From Mya arenaria (Eukaryota; Mollusca; Bivalvia; Myida; Myidae): a stretch of DNA of 64,000 nt. The notes beneath the pieces were generated by a model. The model worked only from the letters and a program-made list of their open reading frames with translations. It was not told where the DNA came from and did no database searches. This document shows positions 63,728-64,000 of this stretch, piece by piece. Position 1 is the stretch's first letter. The number at the start of each line of letters is the position of its first letter. The stretch lies in contig NC_069129.1 of NCBI RefSeq assembly GCF_026914265.1, positions 74,718,049 to 74,782,048 on the forward strand, written 5' to 3'. A program made the position numbers and the translations under genes.

Positions 63728-64000
63728 ATGGAACCCTGAAAAAGACGGACGTAACAGTTTTGACTCTGTAGTCACCATAGATTGAACCTTGAAAAAGACG
63801 AGCATAACAGTTTTCCCTTGCAGTCACCGCAGATGGAATCTTGAAACAGACGAGCATAACAGTTTTTGCCATGCAGTCCCTAGATGAACTCTAAAACGGA
63901 CGAGCATAACAGCTATTGCCGTCCAGTCACCGCATATGGAACCTTGAAACAGACGGGCATGCCAGTTATTGCCATGCAGTCACTGCTAATGAAACCATGA
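63728..64000 (+). repeat. ~52-bp tandem repeat running off the window
   Basis: Five to six copies, starts near 63731, 63784, 63836, 63886, 63939 and 63991. Each contains GACGAGCATAACAGTTTTTG and GCAGTCACCGCA. Copies differ by 10-20 percent. The array continues beyond 64,000. Confidence 0.85.

Noticed and set aside
63645-63872. 75-residue minus-strand frame
   Set aside because: Lies mostly in the 52-bp tandem repeat and repeats the same phrase.

Overview
The window is nuclear DNA of an animal, most likely a bivalve mollusc. I infer this from AT-rich unique DNA, spliceosomal exon borders, vertebrate-type TTAGGG repeats and several families abundant in bivalve genomes: a Penelope-like reverse transcriptase, SWIM zinc-finger genes, Crypton-type recombinase genes and a mollusc-expanded glycosyltransferase-like family. 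A dreissenid is possible, but I cannot prove the species.

Positions 1 to about 31,900 are one huge composite satellite without genes. Its unit is 1.3-2.9 kb (mostly 1.7-2.0 kb) and always has the same order: leader, poly-A, CTGT microsatellite, short 'AAACAGGGGCAATTTG' repeats, a palindromic module, a TTAGGG tract, then a block of ~162-bp palindrome-rich monomers. About nine units lie in plus orientation up to a 100-N assembly gap (15531-15630). About nine lie inverted after it. The telomeric strand therefore reads TTAGGG into the gap and CCCTAA out of it, the orientation of two chromosome ends placed head to head. That means either an end-to-end fusion or, more likely given the 100-N gap, a scaffold join of two subtelomeres.

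From 31.9 kb the sequence is unique. Against degenerate telomeric repeats lies a broken Penelope-like element on the minus strand (31.9-36.0 kb). It is split by 1.3 kb carrying a promoter-like start, an intron and a SWIM zinc-finger coding exon, and that insert is flanked by a 31-bp imperfect duplication. Next is an intact single-exon Golgi-type glycosyltransferase gene (36110-37093, minus), then a fossil LINE endonuclease and a 23-bp minisatellite.

From 40.5 to 62.3 kb there is a large imperfect palindrome with arms 40464-46075 and 57085-62345. Each arm holds a divergent pair: a glycosyltransferase-like gene and a degenerate Crypton-type tyrosine recombinase gene. The right-arm glycosyltransferase-like reading frame is whole and the left-arm copy is broken. 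The 11-kb spacer holds a LINE reverse transcriptase fragment, a 35-bp minisatellite, a candidate membrane-anchor exon and a 3.57-kb element with ~0.52-kb terminal inverted repeats. That element carries the remains of an uncharacterised gene of a repeated invertebrate family. The end of the window has a possible first exon (63131) and a ~52-bp tandem repeat that runs off the edge.

Only two reading frames look like functional protein genes: the glycosyltransferase at 36110-37093 and the glycosyltransferase-like frame at 60327-61295. The rest is satellite, mobile-element fossil or gene-free DNA.
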